DNA of 40,406 bases from a virus, in IMG/VR virus record IMGVR_UViG_3300034103_001695, positions 1-40,406 of that record; one strand, 5' to 3'. The translations under genes were made by a program, and so were the position numbers. This document shows positions 30,293 to 37,826 of this stretch, piece by piece; the first letter of the stretch is position 1; every line of letters starts with the position of its first letter. The notes beneath the pieces were generated by a model. It saw only the letters and a program-made list of their open reading frames with translations, was not told the DNA's origin and did not search any database.

Positions 30293-30789
30293 GGCGTGCG
30301 GATCTCTTGGGTTTTGCCCTTCCGGTCGACGTGCCACAGGTAGTTCTCCCAGTGAGCCGCCTCGACGTCTCGCTTATTTTGGCCGCGGTAAGGGACGGCA
30401 AGGCGTTCGCTAACGAGTAATGAGCAGACGGTACGGAACTCAAGAGGTTCGACGTTAAGTCCGCCGATCGCAAAATCACCCTGGAACCGGCCAAACTTTT
30501 CCAGTTCCTCGCGGTTGCTTTTGGGTGTTTTGAAGGTCAAAAGCGTTTGTTCCGATCCGATCGGTAGCAGCTGCTCCAGGCGTGTTTTGGCAAGCTTTCC
30601 AAGTGTGGCCAGCCATTCGGTTCGATCGTCGGACTCGGCGGTATCAATCCGTCGGAGCCTGATCGCCTGGCGGTGGTGCTTAAGGTCGTGGCCGCGGTCG
30701 ATCACGACGTTGACTGTGTCGCCGTCGGCGATTGACTCGATCACGCATGGGTACCATCGAGGATCGGGGTATTGGTGAGGCATGGTCAC
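30289..30789 (-). CDS. Staphylococcal-nuclease-like (SNase) protein
   Basis: This 166-residue protein matches the SNase/TNase beta-barrel pattern: CVIESIADGDTVNVVIDRG then IRLRRIDTAESDD (DGDT and IRL.R.D motifs), KFGRFQGDFAIGGLNV and LVSERLAVPYRGQNK. The DGDT aspartates and an Arg of the barrel are present. The catalytic Glu position after IDTAE is plausible, but not all residues can be aligned by eye. No signal peptide is present, so it acts inside the cell, perhaps on host or phage nucleic acids, or as a non-catalytic binding barrel. GTG 30789 (GTGA overlap) or ATG 30783 are possible starts. Confidence 0.75.
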   Translation of the reverse strand: MTMPHQYPDPRWYPCVIESIADGDTVNVVIDRGHDLKHHRQAIRLRRIDTAESDDRTEWLATLGKLAKTRLEQLLPIGSEQTLLTFKTPKSNREELEKFGRFQGDFAIGGLNVEPLEFRTVCSLLVSERLAVPYRGQNKRDVEAAHWENYLWHVDRKGKTQEIRTP

Positions 30790-31142
30790 TCGGTGGGGTT
30801 GGTGGGTTCGGTGGTCGGTTGGGATGATTGCGGGGTCAGTGGGTTGGGTATGACCTTGAGATGTCGCTCGCCGTGGATGCCTAAACCGACGACGATTTGC
30901 ATCACCCCGACGTGGCCCAATGCCGCGAGGATTCGGTCGGTGATCTGGGGCGTGGCTGTGGTCTTACCGAGTTCGTAGGTCGCGATCGACGACGGCGAAC
31001 AGTTGACTAGGTCGGCCAGTTGTTCCTGGGTTAGCCCTTGCGACAGTCGAAGCCGGCGAACGAGTCGCGAGGCTGGGAGGTGACCACAGTCGACCAACGC
31101 ATTGCTAAGTTCGGCCGCAAATTGTTTGTTCTTTTTGCTCAT
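30786..31142 (-). CDS. XRE-family helix-turn-helix regulator
   Basis: This 118-residue regulator has the Cro/C1-type HTH at about residues 33-62 (LSQGLTQEQLADLVNCSPSS then IATYELGKTTAT). A short C-terminal region holds a Thr/Pro-rich tail (NPLTPQSSQPTTEPTNPTE). It has no peptidase or oligomerisation domain like lambda CI, so it looks like a Cro-type or general regulator. The gene lies inside the early operon with ATGA overlaps on both sides, not divergently, so it may set the balance of operon expression. Confidence 0.85.
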   Translation of the reverse strand: MSKKNKQFAAELSNALVDCGHLPASRLVRRLRLSQGLTQEQLADLVNCSPSSIATYELGKTTATPQITDRILAALGHVGVMQIVVGLGIHGERHLKVIPNPLTPQSSQPTTEPTNPTE

Positions 31143-31615
31143 GAGTAGGCTAGTCCCTGGGCGTGGCAGAATCGGACGAACGCGACGACGGGCTCGACGA
31201 GGTTGGTCAACCGTTCGTCGTTGATGGCGACCCACGTCGGCGGAGCGTTAAGCCGCTCGGTGATGGTGGCCTCGGAACACCACAGGTTTTCGGATGCCAC
31301 CGAAAAGCCGATCACCGTTGCCCGGACCCTTAGATCGGGGCTCGGACTGGTGAGCTGGGTCCGCAGCAACACGAACGACACCGGGGTCGAGTGGCAACAA
31401 TGCCGCAAGGCGGCGATCATTTCCGACACCAGGACGCGATCGTTGAGCGACCCAACAGTCGCGAAGCGGAACCGACGGACGCCGGTTTCTTGGATTGCGT
31501 CCCAAAGGAGCAGTGGCCCGACCGCCCCCTGGAGGGCCAGCTCCTCGGCCATTTTCTGGGCGACTCGGATCAACTGCCGGAACGAGTCGAAGTGTTGAGT
31601 CTCGGTGTGTCTCAT
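31139..31615 (-). CDS. Hypothetical protein upstream of XRE gene
   Basis: This 158-residue protein has a helical N-terminus (HFDSFRQLIRVAQKMAEELA) and alternating strands (SFVLLRTQLTSPSPDLRVRA, TVIGFSVASENLWCSEATIT), ending LVEPVVAFVRFCHAQGLAYS. Four-base overlaps with both neighbours show translational coupling with the XRE gene. The mixed fold does not match a family I know. It might be a partner of the downstream regulator, but nothing in the sequence proves this. Confidence 0.6.
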   Translation of the reverse strand: MRHTETQHFDSFRQLIRVAQKMAEELALQGAVGPLLLWDAIQETGVRRFRFATVGSLNDRVLVSEMIAALRHCCHSTPVSFVLLRTQLTSPSPDLRVRATVIGFSVASENLWCSEATITERLNAPPTWVAINDERLTNLVEPVVAFVRFCHAQGLAYS

Positions 31616-31950
31616 TTTGGGTCCTGGAATGCTGGAGGGACGGGAACGTCGGCGGGGTCGCAGACGTTGGGAACGAGCTGGAGAGCGATGGCGAGCTGGT
31701 CGCGCTGGTGGTCGGTGAGATCGTCGAACGCGTCGAGGTGGGCCCGGGCCCAGTCGAGCAGCTGCGGCGAGATCCACGGCCGCACGATCGGCGAGCAGAT
31801 CAGGCAGATCACGCGGTAGAGGTCGTCGCCGGCGAGGATCGCCTCACTGTGGAGGCACTGGCGGTCGAGGGATGCGAACGCCTCGGTCCGGCTGTCGACG
31901 TATTCGTCGCGGATCCAGTGCTTGGCTGGCGTGTGGTCAGGGCCTGGCAT
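31612..31950 (-). CDS. Hypothetical helical protein overlapping csrA
   Basis: This 112-residue helical protein (IRDEYVDSRTEAFASLDRQC, then ISPQLLDWARAHLDAFDDLT) has CLICSP and several other cysteines. The ATG at 31950 has CAGGA about nine bases upstream and is chosen although the frame stays open far further. In that same frame, a GTG at 32199 would add a strong transmembrane segment (VLIVVSAAVFFLLDSLFW), giving a 195-residue membrane-anchored form with csrA nested inside. Its first 142 bases overlap the 3' end of csrA. Confidence 0.5.
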   Translation of the reverse strand: MPGPDHTPAKHWIRDEYVDSRTEAFASLDRQCLHSEAILAGDDLYRVICLICSPIVRPWISPQLLDWARAHLDAFDDLTDHQRDQLAIALQLVPNVCDPADVPVPPAFQDPK

Positions 31951-32132
31951 TGGTTGAGATCCTGCAGTAGCTCCTGGCGTTTGATCGAGACCGGTTTGGG
32001 GGCGTCGATCCCGAGGCTGATCCTGTGGGACTTTGATGGCTTGCAATACGTGATCACGACGAGCGTCGGCTGGTCGCTCGGCGGGATTTCGAGGACGATC
32101 GACTCGCTGGGGCGTCTTTGCAAAATCAACAC
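31809..32132 (-). CDS. csrA: CsrA/RsmA-type translational regulator
   Basis: Residues 1-58 match CsrA from end to end: MLILQRRPSESIVL at the start (usual MLILTRRVGETL), a central strand, ISLGIDAPKPVSIKRQELLQ (usual [20 protein letters not shown]). CsrA dimers bind GGA motifs in mRNA leaders and block or activate translation. The GTG at 32132 has an excellent GGAAGGAG seven bases upstream. The frame runs to 107 residues, longer than the usual 60-75. The extra part is low complexity and overlaps the next gene, so it may be an unstructured tail. Lying just after the integrase gene, it may act in phage or host post-transcriptional control. Confidence 0.8.
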   Translation of the reverse strand: MLILQRRPSESIVLEIPPSDQPTLVVITYCKPSKSHRISLGIDAPKPVSIKRQELLQDLNQCQALTTRQPSTGSATNTSTAGPRRSHPSTASASTVRRSSPATTSTA

Positions 32133-32246
32133 GTGGGGGCTCCTTCCAGAACAGGGAATCCAACAGGAAAAACACCGCCGCGCTGACGACGATCAGCACG
32201 AGAAAGCGGTCGAACGTAAAGTCGTCGGGAAACGGGACGAACGCGA

Positions 32247-33461
32247 TCAGCGTGTGAACCCGCCTAGGATCGGCACCGTGAGCAGGGCCTCGACGAGCGG
32301 CGTCTCGGATCGCCGATAGTGACGGGCCTGGACCTCGGTCGTGATGCCTCCCGATCGCTCGGCCGCGTGGCCGGTGACGTACTTCGACACGCCGGGCCGG
32401 TGATCTTCGAGCCACGTGACGCAGGTCTTGCGCAGGTGCTTGGGGAGCAGTTTGACCGGCTCGTCGGACCAGCCGGTCGCGGTGACGCCGGCGGCCTTGA
32501 GGATCTGGTCCCACTGCCAATAGAAGCCGACGAGGCCGCGTTCGGCCGATCCGGCTGTCGTGGGCCAGTCGAAGACGGGTGCCGATGGCACGGGCACCAG
32601 GCCGACGCGTAGCCGGTCCAGGTGATGGCGTACCAACGGCGTGATCGGCAGGATTAGCGGGTCGGGTTTGATGCCCGAGGTTTTCGTGGGCACGAACGAT
32701 AGCCATCCGTCTGGGTTGTTCATTTTGCCCGCAGGGTGCGGTGTGCGGCTGTCTCGTCGGATCGATGACCAGTTGAGGCCGTGACCCGTTGGCGAGAGCG
32801 TGATCGCGTCCTCGGTCCTCATGCCGTATGTCGCGAGCAACACGATCAGGGCCTGCCAGCCTTCGGCCGGTGTGTAGGGCAACGGCCATCGGCCAGGCGT
32901 GGCCGTTGACGATCGCCGATAGGTCGGCCAAGTGGCGACGTCGCAGGCGTGATATATCCGCGACAGCTCGGCTTGGCTGAGGGTGTAGATGGTCGACGCG
33001 GACCGGTAGGGGACCGAGTCGATCGTCGGGGCCTGTTCGAGGATCCCGAGCCTGGCACCCTTGGCCAGGATCGCTCGGATAGAGCCGATCGTCTTGTTGG
33101 TGGCTCGCGGCGGATGTCCTTGTGATCGGAGCCATCGCTGGAACGCGACGAGGCTCTTGGCCGTAATTTGTGCCAGGACCGGATTGACTATCCGGTCGGC
33201 GTCCGACCGTTGCGGCGATTTGGAGGAAATAGGAAAAGCAGCGCAGAACGCATCGAATCGATCGAGCGAGCGTTCGTAGTCCTCGCGAGTTGCTCGCGTC
33301 CTGATGGTCGGCGAGACGTGGGCAACGTACAGATCGCGGACGGTCCAGGTGTGGGCCAGATGGTCGTCTGAGGCCCACGGGTCCGACACTGGGTCGACCG
33401 AGTGCAGACGTGGGTGTGGGATTGTCGAGCGGGTGTCGGTAGGACGTAAGGGCTGGATCAT
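32247..33461 (-). CDS. int: Tyrosine recombinase integrase
   Basis: This 404-residue enzyme integrates and excises the prophage. The N-terminal core-binding domain covers about residues 38-150 (IRTRATREDYERSLDRFDAF). The catalytic domain has R215 (GMRTED), K260 (PTKTSG), H342-x-x-R area (KHLRKTC, R344), H365 (VTGHAAE) and the nucleophile Y382 (ARHYRRS), so all key residues are intact. It is the first gene of the minus-strand block, and the likely attP is 490 bases upstream. An intact enzyme means the phage is temperate or was recently so. Confidence 0.93.
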   Translation of the reverse strand: MIQPLRPTDTRSTIPHPRLHSVDPVSDPWASDDHLAHTWTVRDLYVAHVSPTIRTRATREDYERSLDRFDAFCAAFPISSKSPQRSDADRIVNPVLAQITAKSLVAFQRWLRSQGHPPRATNKTIGSIRAILAKGARLGILEQAPTIDSVPYRSASTIYTLSQAELSRIYHACDVATWPTYRRSSTATPGRWPLPYTPAEGWQALIVLLATYGMRTEDAITLSPTGHGLNWSSIRRDSRTPHPAGKMNNPDGWLSFVPTKTSGIKPDPLILPITPLVRHHLDRLRVGLVPVPSAPVFDWPTTAGSAERGLVGFYWQWDQILKAAGVTATGWSDEPVKLLPKHLRKTCVTWLEDHRPGVSKYVTGHAAERSGGITTEVQARHYRRSETPLVEALLTVPILGGFTR

Positions 33462-33729
33462 GCTGTGGACCTAGGTCGCGAGCTGGGATCGAGTCCTGGA
33501 CGGCCAGCCGCGGGGGAAGGGGTGACGCACCGATTGCCGGGGCGGTCCCATTCTGATCAGCAAGCGGAAAAAGTCCGCGAGCCGATCCCTTGTGGGATAG
33601 GGCCATTGTGGTATTGGCACCGGGATGGTCACCCGGTTGCCATTGTTAGGGGGGTCGTGTGCCCTTGCCTGTCTCACTCGATGGCGATCTGTCAATCGCT
33701 GGCCTCGCGGCCGAGTGGTCAAAGAACGG

Positions 33730-33818
33730 GGCGTTTGTTGATGGCCCCGAGGTTACCGATTCCCAGATCGGTGTCAACAAAAAAAAAGCGACCTCGCCCC
33801 CCTGTATCAACAAACGCC
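33730..33818. repeat. Nested inverted repeats upstream of integrase
   Basis: The outer arms are a perfect 13-bp pair, GGCGTTTGTTGAT (33730-33742) and ATCAACAAACGCC (33806-33818). Between them lies a smaller dyad, ACCGAT-N6-ATCGGT (33755-33772). The location between attP and int suggests integrase arm sites or a repressor operator that controls int. Confidence 0.6.
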
Positions 33819-33948
33819 GTTAACAGACGCGGGGGACGGGTCGCATTCACGGTTGCCCGTGTCGAGTCTCACTGCGGGCGGTGACAGCCTCCCGTTGTGA
33901 TTGTCGAATGGAGCCCTAAGCGTATGGAATCAAACGACTTACGGCGAG

Positions 33949-33995
<47 letters not shown>

Positions 33996-34074
33996 TTCTC
34001 ACGGGCCGGATCTGTTATGATCGTGGTGTTTAGCCCCTTCCCATTTTGCCCAAGTTTTTTCGGTTTTTTTTACA

Positions 34075-34314
34075 ATGAACCACGCAAACCTGATTGTCTG
34101 CCGTGTTTTTTCTGTTGTGGTTTGGGTGTGGTTGATTGGGTCGATAGTCGCGTTGGTGTTGTTGACGCTGTTGGCCGCAATTAAACAGGACGGAGCGAGT
34201 CTGGAAAAAGTTTGGGCGTTTTGGTTCCCCCAGGTTTTTCCAGCCTTGAGTGGTGTTGTGCTTGCCGACGTTGCCGAGCGTCTACGCCGAGCGTACCCAG
34301 ATCGTCAGGACTGA
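34075..34314 (+). CDS. Small membrane protein
   Basis: This 79-residue protein has one long or two close hydrophobic segments: a strong one at about residues 10-33 (VFSVVVWVWLIGSIVALVLL) and a weaker one at about 50-62 (FPQVFPALSGVVLA), with a basic C-terminus (ERLRRAYPDRQD). It lies alone between attP and the divergent WYL gene, overlapping the latter's stop by ten bases. Small membrane proteins beside the attachment site are often lysogenic-conversion or superinfection-exclusion genes. No ribosome-binding site is obvious. Confidence 0.5.
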   Translation: MNHANLIVCRVFSVVVWVWLIGSIVALVLLTLLAAIKQDGASLEKVWAFWFPQVFPALSGVVLADVAERLRRAYPDRQD

Positions 34315-34664
34315 GGCGATTCGCCGATCAGTACCGATGCGGCGGGTATCGATCGCACATCATGGCATTGGGTCAGCCTGAACCGTCTTGGCTCTCCACG
34401 TGTCAGGCACAAAGCGACAAACGAGCCGCCATCCCATTTGATTGGTGACACGTAGCGACGACTACGCTCACCATCGGCCGAGATGTACGACATCTCGATT
34501 GCCAACCGATCTGGGTCACGCATGGCCCGCGTGATGACAGCGGCCGCTTCCGGGCCGTTTTTGGCCGTCTGGACCTCTGGTGGGGGGGGTGGGTGAGGCT
34601 GGGTCCTTCCCGGGGGGGTGGCGGTCGGGGCGTCGCCAACATATCGGCCGGAATTTTTGCGCAC
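34305..34664 (-). CDS. Lone WYL-domain protein
   Basis: This 119-residue protein has a proline-rich N-terminal 40 residues and then a WYL-type Sm-like beta barrel: ITRAMRDPDRLAIEMSYISA, GERSRRYVSPIKWDGGSFVA and LCLTRGEPRRFRLTQ. WYL domains sense ligands or nucleic acid and normally follow an HTH domain in regulators; no HTH is fused here. GTG 34664 is favoured by AGGA eight bases upstream. The gene diverges from the head operon across a 90-base gap holding late element copy 4, a suitable position for a late or lysogeny switch protein. Confidence 0.6.
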   Translation of the reverse strand: MRKNSGRYVGDAPTATPPGRTQPHPPPPPEVQTAKNGPEAAAVITRAMRDPDRLAIEMSYISADGERSRRYVSPIKWDGGSFVALCLTRGEPRRFRLTQCHDVRSIPAASVLIGESPQS

Positions 34665-34710
34665 GTCAAATTTCCTGGGGAGAGAGAGAAGCCGCGCTAC
34701 ACACCCTACA

Positions 34711-34725
34711 GGCAACGCCGTGACC
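34711..34725 (+). promoter_or_regulatory. Late-region repeat element, copy 4 (head operon)
   Basis: GGCAACGCCGTGACC lies 44 bases before the first head gene, in the divergent gap opposite the WYL gene. It differs from copies 1 and 2 at one position (A to G). Confidence 0.5.
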
Positions 34726-34754
34726 ATGGCAACGCGTTGGCCATCATCTTTGGC

Positions 34755-35033
34755 ATGGGAATCGACATCGCTGGCAGAATCGAACGTGCGAACGACCTGA
34801 TCGACCAAGCGATCGCGGCCGATGATGACGGCAATCCTTCCGAGGCGCTACGGTTGATCGATCAGGCGTCCCTGTTGATCGCGATGGTGCCCGACTCCGA
34901 GCTGGAGGACGAGTCTTTTAGCTGGGACCGCGAAGCGATCGATCGGGCGCGTAAGGCGTTCGCGCGGCGAGCCAACATGGTCGGCGGAATGCAGACGCAC
35001 GAGGTCCGATACGTAAGGGAATCTCATGACTAG
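34755..35033 (+). CDS. Small protein in gpW position
   Basis: This 92-residue, acidic, helical protein (IAGRIERANDLIDQAIAADD, EALRLIDQASLLIAMVPDSE, then DREAIDRARKAFARRANMVG) is the first gene of the head operon. It overlaps the portal start by eight bases. A small gene immediately before the portal matches the position of lambda W, a head-tail joining protein of similar size, but the sequence pattern looks TPR-like rather than W-like. The frame is open upstream to 34593, but that stretch is not protein-like. Confidence 0.55.
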   Translation: MGIDIAGRIERANDLIDQAIAADDDGNPSEALRLIDQASLLIAMVPDSELEDESFSWDREAIDRARKAFARRANMVGGMQTHEVRYVRESHD

Positions 35034-36585
35034 CTCGCTCGCGTGGTCGATCGATTGCTTGGCGTCGGTCCCGGCGAAGCGATCACCAGACACCTGGGGC
35101 AAACCGGTACAAGTCGCCGAGCGAAGCCTCGCGAATTATGACGCACCGGCGGAACCGTTGCCCGGTGGTGCGATCCTGCGACGGTGGGAAGCCGGATTTA
35201 CTGATCGGCTGAACGAGGCACACTGGGCCCACGCGCATGGGGCACCGATCAACCACGATTTGGCGATCGATCTCCCACGGCTGCGGGCTCGGACCGCGTG
35301 GGAAATGAGCAACAACCCGATCGTCGACGGGATGATCACGACGCATTGTCAGGACCTTGTGGGGCCGGCGGGTCCGATCCTGCAGGTGTATTCGAGCGAC
35401 GATAGATTTTCGAGCCGGCTCGAATCCCGTTGGGCGGAGTGGTCGGAGATTTGCGAGGCGTCTGGCGATACTCTGGTCGACCTGCTCAAGCTGTGGTTTC
35501 GGTCGCTGTGGGCTACGGGTGAGCTGCTCGGCCAAGTCGTCACCGACGAGGACTCGCCATTTCCGGCGACGATGCGGATCTTGCCATTGCACGCGGATCG
35601 GCTCGCGACACCCCACAACATGGTTGCCGCGGCGGATGTCGCTTTGGGGGTCAGACGTAATAAAAACGGCCGGCCGCTGGCCTACTTTATCAGCGACCTA
35701 ACCTACACCGGACCGTGGCAACAACTGACCGGCAAGTTCGACGAGAAGGCCGCTCGGTTTATTCACCACGGGTTTTTCAAGGTTGAGCCCGGACAGGTCC
35801 GTGGGTTTCCGTTGCTGGCCTCGGCACTGCCGGCGATCGCCGACATCCGCGACTATGACACCCAGGTCCTCGACGCTGCGCGAGCAGCTGCTGACACCGG
35901 GGTGTGGTTTTTCAATTCGAACCCGGACGGCGAGAAGTGGGCCGGGGCTGAGGCGATCGAAGTACCCACCAAAAGGCGAGTGAACCGCACGGCCCCGCCG
36001 GGGTGGCAACCGATGCAGCTGCAACCCGGGCACCCGACCGCCAACTACAGCGAGCACCGTCGCGAGCGTATGGTCGAGTTCGGCCGCGCGGCGTCGATCC
36101 CGTTGATGATGATTCGCTTGGACTCGTCGCTCCACAATTACTCGTCGGCTCGGTTCGATCACCAGGTCTACGTCCAAGGGTTGGCGGTGTGGCGGTCCTG
36201 GATCGCGCGCAAAAACCTGCGGCGGATGGTGATGGACCTGGTCCGTGAATTGCAATTGGCGAGGGACCTTGGGCCGATGCCGGCCGACACCCGATTGGCA
36301 TGGGGCTGGCAGATGCCGCCGCACGTCGACCCCAGCAAGGAACGAGCGGCCGAGCGGATCGGATTACAAAACCGGACGCTGACGTTCGAAGCCGCTTGCA
36401 ACGCGGGATCCCAAAGCCAGGAGGACGTGATCGCGTCCTGGGCCAAGACCATGCGATTGCTCAAGGATTCCGGATTCGACGACTCCGCGATCGAGGCGTT
36501 CCTCGCAACGCTGGGATTCACTGACCGATCGGGGACGGCGTCGGTTCGAGCGATCACCTCGACGCAACAAGGGGCGACAAAATGA
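35026..36585 (+). CDS. Portal protein, lambda family
   Basis: This 519-residue protein forms the dodecameric DNA channel at the capsid vertex. It matches the lambda B/PF05136 pattern: RARTAWEMSNNPIVDGMITT near the N-terminus, SLWATGELLGQVV and HADRLATP in the wing, KVEPGQVRGFPLLASALPA at the crown, the LHNYSSARFDHQVYVQGLAV block, and WQMPPHVDPSKERAAERIGL near the C-terminus. Length is normal. It is followed by the protease gene with an ATGA overlap. Confidence 0.93.
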   Translation: MTSSLAWSIDCLASVPAKRSPDTWGKPVQVAERSLANYDAPAEPLPGGAILRRWEAGFTDRLNEAHWAHAHGAPINHDLAIDLPRLRARTAWEMSNNPIVDGMITTHCQDLVGPAGPILQVYSSDDRFSSRLESRWAEWSEICEASGDTLVDLLKLWFRSLWATGELLGQVVTDEDSPFPATMRILPLHADRLATPHNMVAAADVALGVRRNKNGRPLAYFISDLTYTGPWQQLTGKFDEKAARFIHHGFFKVEPGQVRGFPLLASALPAIADIRDYDTQVLDAARAAADTGVWFFNSNPDGEKWAGAEAIEVPTKRRVNRTAPPGWQPMQLQPGHPTANYSEHRRERMVEFGRAASIPLMMIRLDSSLHNYSSARFDHQVYVQGLAVWRSWIARKNLRRMVMDLVRELQLARDLGPMPADTRLAWGWQMPPHVDPSKERAAERIGLQNRTLTFEAACNAGSQSQEDVIASWAKTMRLLKDSGFDDSAIEAFLATLGFTDRSGTASVRAITSTQQGATK

Positions 36586-37130
36586 ACGCGATCATCCGCA
36601 AAGCTGCGACCGGAATTCACCAGCGACGCCTCCCAGCGGACTGGATCGCGCGGGCCGCGTACGTCGACGCCAAGACCATGAACGAGACGACTCGCTCGAT
36701 CATGGCCACCATCGCGACCGAAAACCCGGTCATGGTGTACGACTGGAACAACGGCCGCAGGATGCAGGAAGTCCTGTTGTCGACCGGGGCAGAGATGCCC
36801 GAGTGGACGCCGATGCTCGACAGCCACAACCCCTACAGCCTGTTGACCCTCGGCTCGGTGAAAAACTACCGGCGGAGCGGATCCAACATTCTTGGGGAGC
36901 TGGTTTTCGCCGCCGATTCAGCCATCGATCCGATTTGGCGACGCGTTGCCGATGGCCACCTTCGGGCCGTTTCGGTCGGGGGCTTGCGGCGTGAATGGGT
37001 CGACATCGAGCCCAAGCAATCGGCGCAGGTCGCTGGCCGGCGATGGACGGCGGGATCTCTACCGATGCGGATCACGACATCGTGGATGATTCGCGAGACG
37101 AGCGTCGTCGTGTTCGGTGCGGACGGCTGA
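36582..37130 (+). CDS. Prohead protease
   Basis: This 182-residue HK97-type serine protease matures the prohead. The catalytic His is in MLDSHN (H82) and the catalytic Ser in RAVSVGG (S131), the spacing of this family. Strands around SVKNYRRSGSNILGELVFA and MRITTSWMIRETSVVVFGAD complete the fold. In many related phages this domain is fused to the capsid protein that here lies at 2552. The unfused state with about 5.7 kb between the protease stop and the capsid gene is unusual. It should cut the N-terminal part of the capsid protein. Confidence 0.85.
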   Translation: MNAIIRKAATGIHQRRLPADWIARAAYVDAKTMNETTRSIMATIATENPVMVYDWNNGRRMQEVLLSTGAEMPEWTPMLDSHNPYSLLTLGSVKNYRRSGSNILGELVFAADSAIDPIWRRVADGHLRAVSVGGLRREWVDIEPKQSAQVAGRRWTAGSLPMRITTSWMIRETSVVVFGADG

Positions 37131-37135
37131 ATTCC

Positions 37136-37150
37136 GGCAACGGCGTGACC
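37136..37150 (+). promoter_or_regulatory. Late-region repeat element, copy 3 (export cassette)
   Basis: GGCAACGGCGTGACC starts six bases after the protease stop and 128 bases before the first signal-peptide gene. It is related to the copies at 2465, 9738 and 34711. Confidence 0.5.
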
Positions 37151-37227
37151 TGGTCCTGGGGCGTGGTCTGATTTGATGGCCATCCCGGCAAGTTTTCTCG
37201 CGGCGTGTGTCTGCGCCGTTCGTGCCT

Positions 37228-37244
37228 GGATGGTTCCACCATCC
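37228..37244 (+). promoter_or_regulatory. Leader hairpin of the export cassette
   Basis: GGATGGT (37228-37234), loop TCC, ACCATCC (37238-37244), a perfect 7-bp stem 19 bases before the ATG at 37264. The loop is close to a CsrA-type GGA hairpin in shape, but it presents UCC, not GGA. It could influence ribosome access. Confidence 0.4.
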
Positions 37245-37263
37245 CACGCTATGAGGCACCGCG

Positions 37264-37668
37264 ATGATCCCGCGATTCTTGTTTCTTTCTTTGTTGGTGT
37301 TTGCTTTTGCTGGACAGTCTTTTGCGCAGGCGACCGCCGAACCGACCCTGATCGCCAGCTCCGACGCCCCGATTTTTGGCGACTCGGGTTTCACTGCGGA
37401 CCGGCTCGACACGTTAATCCTCGCGTGTTGTGACGACGAGTCGATCCCCAAGGCGAAACGCGACCAGATCCGCAGGATCATGGAGGGCCGCGGGCCGTTC
37501 AAGAAACTACAGAAACGCATCCTTACCGAACGGGTCCGCACTCGGTTGGCCGAGGAAGGAATGATCGACGTGGACTCCCAGGGCACGACCTACGCGGCGA
37601 TTCCCTGGGACGAGCTGCTCAAGTTCCTGACGACGATCCTGCCGCTGTTGATCCAGTTATTCGGATGA
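37264..37668 (+). CDS. Exported protein with hydrophobic C-terminus
   Basis: This 134-residue protein has a clear signal peptide (MIPRFLFLSLLVFAFAGQSF, cleavage after about residue 21), then an acidic region with CCDDE. A helical charged part follows (AKRDQIRRIMEGRGPFKKLQ), ending in a hydrophobic tail (LLKFLTTILPLLIQLFG). The export signal plus an amphipathic or membrane-seeking tail fits an envelope-acting lysis factor. The ATG overlaps nothing upstream; the next gene starts in its stop codon (ATGA). Confidence 0.65.
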   Translation: MIPRFLFLSLLVFAFAGQSFAQATAEPTLIASSDAPIFGDSGFTADRLDTLILACCDDESIPKAKRDQIRRIMEGRGPFKKLQKRILTERVRTRLAEEGMIDVDSQGTTYAAIPWDELLKFLTTILPLLIQLFG

Positions 37669-37826
37669 TCATCCTCGAACATTTTCGCCAGATGTCGCGA
37701 GCGATTTCGGCGGCCCTGGTTGCGTTCGGTGTCGATCTCGATTCGGCCATTCACTGGCCGGATCTGTTTCTTGATTGCTCGATCATCATCCTCTATTGGA
37801 TTGCGTCATGTTTTGGAGTCGCTTAG
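37665..37826 (+). CDS. 53-residue hydrophobic protein, holin candidate
   Basis: The tiny gene has an ATG overlapping the previous stop (ATGA), and its 3' end overlaps the next gene by 19 bases. Two moderately hydrophobic segments (ISAALVAFGVDLDSA; DCSIIILYWIASCFGVA) could span or insert into the membrane. Its place between two exported proteins and upstream of a protease makes it a candidate holin or pinholin, but it is short and the prediction is tentative. Confidence 0.45.
   Translation: MIILEHFRQMSRAISAALVAFGVDLDSAIHWPDLFLDCSIIILYWIASCFGVA

Noticed and set aside
31612-33606. A 664-codon minus-strand frame across int and csrA
   Set aside because: Over int it is an Arg/Pro-rich shadow frame, typical of high-GC sequence. 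Only its 3' part (from 31950, possibly 32199) looks protein-like.
34593-34754. N-terminal extension of the small head gene
   Set aside because: The upstream codons form a Gly/Arg-rich, non-protein-like stretch across the divergent regulatory gap and the late element.
37173-37433. Upstream frame starting MMAIPASFLAACVC
   Set aside because: It overlaps the signal-peptide gene at 37264 out of frame and becomes non-protein-like. A very short leader peptide cannot be excluded.
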